Below are positions 21,208 to 24,290 of a stretch of DNA of 24,290 bases, in pieces. Source of the DNA: Larix sibirica (Eukaryota > Streptophyta > Pinopsida > Pinales > Pinaceae); the NCBI GenBank assembly GCA_004151065.3, contig NWUY0300014513.1:56918-81207 (forward strand), given 5' to 3'. Position numbers and translations under genes: made by a program. Below the pieces are notes generated by a model that was given only the letters and a program-made list of their open reading frames with translations, was not told the DNA's origin and did no database searches. Every line of letters begins with the position of its first letter. The first letter of the stretch is position 1.

Positions 21208-22669
21208 TGGATCCAAATTAATCTCTCTTATGAACTTGGTAGAAAAGGAATCATTGGCAAAGTTTGAAGTAAAAAATCAACATGAAGAAAAAAGGTCAAA
21301 TACCAGAAGAAGGTGAAACAAATCACCTTATTGTTGGCATTCCAAGGGAACATAAACAATTCTTTATTGATGAAAAGACAACCCTCAATAGATGGAAAAA
21401 AATAAAGTTTGGGAAGAAGAAGGGTGGTAGCAAACTAATGAGGACTTCAACTGAAGTTTCCTTAAATACGGAGGATGAAGGGGATTCTGAACATGATCAT
21501 GGAGAGAGAAGATTGTGTCTAAGACAAAGCATTATAATAATACATGAAATCTTAGTTGAGAGTGTATAGCTCTCCTTTTGGCACAATTCTTGAGCATAAT
21601 CAAAATCCATCTTTTCTATTTTTTGCATTTGGATTTCCAAGGTAATTTTTGTTTTCAAATTTTGTGTGATTGTGGTTGTTAAGACTAATTTAAGATATTC
21701 TTGTGCTTTGTTATGTCAATACTAATCACTCATAAAAATAAACATAAACATAATTACATGAACACTATTCTAAATGAATGGGGTTGTTCTTTGAGTTCCT
21801 TGGTTAATTAGTAGGTTTGTGATATTTTTGCTTCAATTGAGTGATAATTGTGTGGAACCCACATCCCATTGCTTCAATTGGTTGAATGATGGATTAATTC
21901 CTTGTGTGTTGATGTGTAACCCACAATCTATAGCTCGATTTCACCTTCAGCATAGTGTTGGGAAACATACAAATCACATATGCTTGCATTAGATAGTAGG
22001 ATTACAACTATATGCAACAAAGTATTCATTCTATTGGAACCACATGCTACAAACATTCCCCAAACTTTATGAATTTCCAAGCACCTACAATCATTGTGGA
22101 TGTGCCTTTAATTATAAATTATATATATGTCGTTAATTTCATTGTCTATTGTGATAGTAACATCCAAATGGAAGCATTTGTATCCCGACATAATTCTAAA
22201 TGGGTAGATGTATGGTTGATGAAATGCTAGGTTATAATTTGTAGAAATAGAGTTTGCTATTTTGTTGTCATAACATAATTAGATCCAAAACATTTCTATT
22301 CATATTTAGAAATTGTAAATTTGCAGCCAAACATGTATATTCTTGTGAAGTATATTCAACAATCTAAAATCCCGATGGTGTTTTGAGCTTTACAGAGTGT
22401 AAGTTATTTCTTTTGGCACAAAACTATGGAGTGCACTGTAGACTTGAAGCTGCTCCTTTTGTTGAACATTGGCCTTGTGACCATGAGCAAGTTAACCAAG
22501 CAATGGATGAGAATTGAGCAAACCCCATTCATGCTTGTGGGATAATAGAAATCAAGAAGATTTGAACTTAACACTGACAAAGAAATTACAAAGAATTTTA
22601 TAATTATTAATTTGCAAAACATATGTGTTGACGAGATAGATTGACCATAGGCATGTCGTTTATAGATCA
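21208..22669 (+). repeat. Right LTR (about 1462 bp)
   Basis: Direct copy of 18212-19715, with start TGGATCC and end ATAGATCA. The start is less certain (within about 15 bp) than the end. It keeps a 95-codon open frame at 21282-21569, homologous and co-linear with the frame in the left LTR. TATAAAT lies at 22113-22119. Confidence 0.85.
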
Positions 22670-22674
22670 ACAAT
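22670..22674. repeat. Right flank of approximate 5-bp target duplication of the LTR element
   Basis: acaat directly after GATCA, compared with tcaat at 18207-18211 (4 of 5 match). Confidence 0.6.
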
Positions 22675-23412
22675 TTAAATTATTTTCAACATAACTATAT
22701 TGTAAAACATTGATATTTTTCATATCCACTATATAAAATCAAGAAAAAATAATTTTGGTATTGTATCAACATTTTGGAAATATTGAAATTTGGCGATAAC
22801 TAATAAATCCTAAATAATTTGCTAAACATCTTTGTGAAATCATCACTAATCATACTTGTATTCTCTACCTATACCAAAATTTGAACTCCAATTTGGGCGC
22901 AATAAAATGATAAATAATCATCCCATACAAGTATTATGCCATAACTAGACAACTAACTAAAACTATGATAATTAAGAATATATACATAATTGACAACTTT
23001 GTTGCTCATCGTTAAGTTGATTGCAACGTTGTACTATAACTAACAAATCTAAGAGTTTATGTTATTTACGTACCATTTGGATATTGTTGATTTGTAATAT
23101 ATTCATCCAAATGGAGAGTGTAGTCTAGCCTTTATTGGAGCTTCTGCATCCACATTGAGAGTGTAATTTAGATTTATTGAGAGAGAATTAGAATATAAAA
23201 ATTTTGATAATGCTAAACAGATACAAAATTTCATAGAAGTTGATTGTATTGTGGATGAGAAATTTAAATCCAAACACAAGTTTTTCTTTTTAATTTTTTT
23301 AATATTTATTATTTTTATTTCTTTTTAAGTAAATCTACTTGGGATTTTCACATTGTCCTATACATTGATACAAAATTATTGTTTGTATGGTGAGAAGGCC
23401 GAAATTTGGTTA
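22675..23412. other. AT-rich flank, no gene seen
   Basis: No frame longer than noise and no recognisable motif. It contains an imperfect 43-bp tandem repeat (23104-23189) and, at 23280-23330, a pyrimidine-rich stretch. Confidence 0.55.
23104..23189. repeat. Imperfect 43-bp tandem repeat, two units
   Basis: Units at 23104-23146 and 23147-23189 both begin catcca and share gagagtgta.t.tag..tttattg.ag. Confidence 0.65.
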
Positions 23413-24017
23413 GCTCTTAAATCATTTTTTTTAATTATTCCTATTTTTTATTGAACTTATTAATAATATTGATAAAATTAAAATTTTGATAGTTGAATCT
23501 AACAAAATAATTATTCCTCCAATTTATATAGTGATAACATTTTACATAATAAATCATGAAAATAATTCTAAATTTGGACTAATTTTTTAAATCAATTTTT
23601 TTGTATTATTTTCCAAGAAAAAAATTATATTTGCTATTTCAGGAGTAAAATCAAAATATACATCATCAAACCTCGTAGATCCTTTGAAAAATTGAAAGTG
23701 TCCTCAAACCTACCCAATGGTTACATTTTCCAGTCTTTCGGATTTCAAAAACATTTTTGGCCCAAAACGGGCCATCAAACTTTCACAATACTTTTAATAG
23801 AAAGATGAAAAATGTTGTCCCAAAAACTAGCCAGCTATAAATCATAGAATGAATAAGGATGATTATGGAAAAGTCGTATACCCCATGTATTTTTGAAAGA
23901 CTTATTTAATTATAAATCTTATATTAAATCATGAAAACAGTTCTAAACTTCTATATTAAATATGAAAAGAGATTAACAAATACATTGACCATACTAGTGG
24001 TTAATATCAATCTTAGA
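23413..24017. repeat. Dispersed repeat R (copy C), carrying an internal ~0.3-kb insert
   Basis: 23413-23600 matches copy A and the start of copy B, and 23914-24017 matches the end of copy B. The middle (about 23594-23912) is absent from the composite of A and B and is treated as insert X. Without X, copy C is close to the ~330 bp obtained by joining A and B across LINE-3. The right edge meets an RNase H coding fragment at 24018. Confidence 0.72.
23594..23912 (-). mobile_element. Insert X (~319 bp), candidate short non-autonomous element
   Basis: It splits repeat R. taaatc occurs at both edges (23588-23593 and 23913-23918), which may be a 6-bp target duplication or part of R. Its left edge is T-rich, then ttccaagaaaaa and about 45 further bases resemble the 3' end of LINE-3 at 11588-11650. 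On the minus strand it would therefore end with a LINE-like tail and poly(A). No clear pol III A/B boxes and no open frame are present. It also holds a small ggccc-aaaac-gggcc hairpin (23759-23773). Confidence 0.4.
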
Positions 24018-24200
24018 CCAGGGTTGGCAGGTGCGGGGGGAGTAATATTTGACTCCACAGGGAACAAGCAGATAGACTTCGCTTGGGGCATTGGGAGGAA
24101 GACTAACAATGCTGCAGAATGGNATTAGAAGTTTTCAGTTGGCGTTTGAGCCTTAACATTATGAGTAGGATGATAGTTTGGATTGCTGACATTGCATCAT
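24018..24200 (+). pseudogene. RNase H domain fragment of a plant retroelement
   Basis: The frame ending at 24128 reads PGLAGAGGVIFDSTGNK, IDFAWGIGRKTNNAAEW, the N-terminal half of a plant LINE-type RNase H (pattern NPG.AGaGGvi.d..G......G.GT.NNAAE). At the unknown base 24123 the frame changes. From 24125 another frame continues with LEVFSWRLSLNIMSRMIVW and ADIASCLVI, which resembles the following helix and the GDS..VI strand, though the GDS is degraded. Sequence before 24018 is repeat R, so the first strand with its catalytic Asp is missing. It may be the displaced 3' part of another LINE copy. Confidence 0.7.
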
Positions 24201-24247
24201 GTCTTGTTATATTTACCTATGTCTGATTGTTGAACAGGATTTTCAAA

Positions 24248-24290
24248 ATGGCTAAAGGTGGCAAGAGAAAGTCAAAGGCAACTGACGACA
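24248..24290 (+). CDS. Possible N-terminus of an unidentified gene, cut by the window edge
   Basis: ATG at 24248 is in a good plant initiation context (caaaATGGct) and opens 14 codons of a lysine-rich start (MAKGGKRKSKATDD) to the window edge. A pyrimidine-bearing stretch ending ttgaacag (24235-24237) just upstream could be an intron 3' end in a 5' leader. The ATG is in the same frame as the second half of the RNase H fragment, separated by a stop, so it may simply be decayed element sequence. Too short to identify. Confidence 0.22.
   Translation, partial: MAKGGKRKSKATDD

Larger units (their letters stand above)
18212..22669 (+). mobile_element. Non-autonomous LTR retrotransposon, gag-like interior without pol
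   Basis: Two diverged copies of about 1.5 kb lie in direct orientation at 18212-19715 and 21208-22669. Copy 1 begins TGATC and ends GATCA; copy 2 begins TGGATC and ends GATCA. A tRNA-iMet-like primer site starts two bases after the left LTR. A purine-rich word (gaatggggagg, 21185-21195) lies just before the right LTR. Approximate 5-bp duplications flank the whole element. The interior is only about 1.5 kb and encodes degenerate gag-like pieces with a G-patch and CCHC knuckles. I find no protease, RT, RNase H or integrase motif, so it would have needed proteins from another element. The LTRs have accumulated many substitutions and indels, so the insertion is old. Confidence 0.88.

Noticed and set aside
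18212-22669. Interpretation as a segmental tandem duplication of a gene plus flank
   Set aside because: TG...CA ends, a primer site two bases inside the left copy and flanking 4-of-5-bp duplications fit an LTR element much better.
23594-23912. tRNA-type A and B boxes in insert X (tggctagttttt-like and aggtttgaggac-like on the minus strand)
   Set aside because: The matches are weak and the spacing of over 100 bp is wrong for a tRNA-derived promoter.
1-24290. CRISPR arrays, tRNA or rRNA genes, bacterial operons
   Set aside because: No regularly spaced repeats, cloverleaf or rRNA signatures were found, and the content is plant retroelements.

Overview
This window looks like nuclear DNA of a land plant with a large, repeat-rich genome. 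It is AT-rich, and essentially all recognisable coding sequence is decayed retrotransposon. The LINEs carry plant-type features: an ORF1 with a DUF4283-like domain and a CCHC knuckle, and an ORF2 ending in a ribonuclease H domain. A gymnosperm is plausible from the depth of decay, but this is inference. I see no rRNA, tRNA, CRISPR array or intact host gene. One ambiguous base (n) lies at 24123.

Layout. (1) 1-2085, + strand: a fairly young L1-type LINE (LINE-1). Its reverse transcriptase is nearly readable; it enters from the left edge and is cut off in the post-RT region beside a perfect 14-bp hairpin. (2) 2086-3849: AT-rich spacer with an (AT)n run and a minus-strand decayed coding fragment of unknown origin. 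(3) 3850-10130, + strand: a very old, near full-length LINE (LINE-2) with ORF1 (DUF4283, CCHC) and ORF2 (endonuclease, RT, Cys/His region, RNase H). (4) 10131-11438: AT-rich spacer with direct repeats and a (TA)n run. (5) 11588-17940, - strand: a second old, near full-length LINE (LINE-3). It is flanked by a 15-bp target-site duplication (14/15 match) and inserted into a ~0.33-kb dispersed repeat R, whose halves lie at 11439-11587 and 17941-18136. (6) 18212-22669: a complete but non-autonomous LTR retrotransposon. It has 1.5-kb LTRs with TG...CA ends, a tRNA-iMet-like primer site, an approximate 5-bp target duplication, and a short gag-like interior with coiled coil, G-patch and zinc knuckles but no pol. 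(7) 22670-24017: AT-rich flank, then another R copy interrupted by a ~0.3-kb insert (X) whose edge resembles the 3' end of LINE-3. (8) 24018-24290: an RNase H domain fragment, then a possible start of a further gene at the right edge.

The window is a nested graveyard of retroelements. Nothing here acts as a host pathway. Within each LINE, ORF1 would have bound element RNA and ORF2 would have nicked target DNA and copied the RNA. The LTR element would have depended on a partner for protease, RT and integrase.
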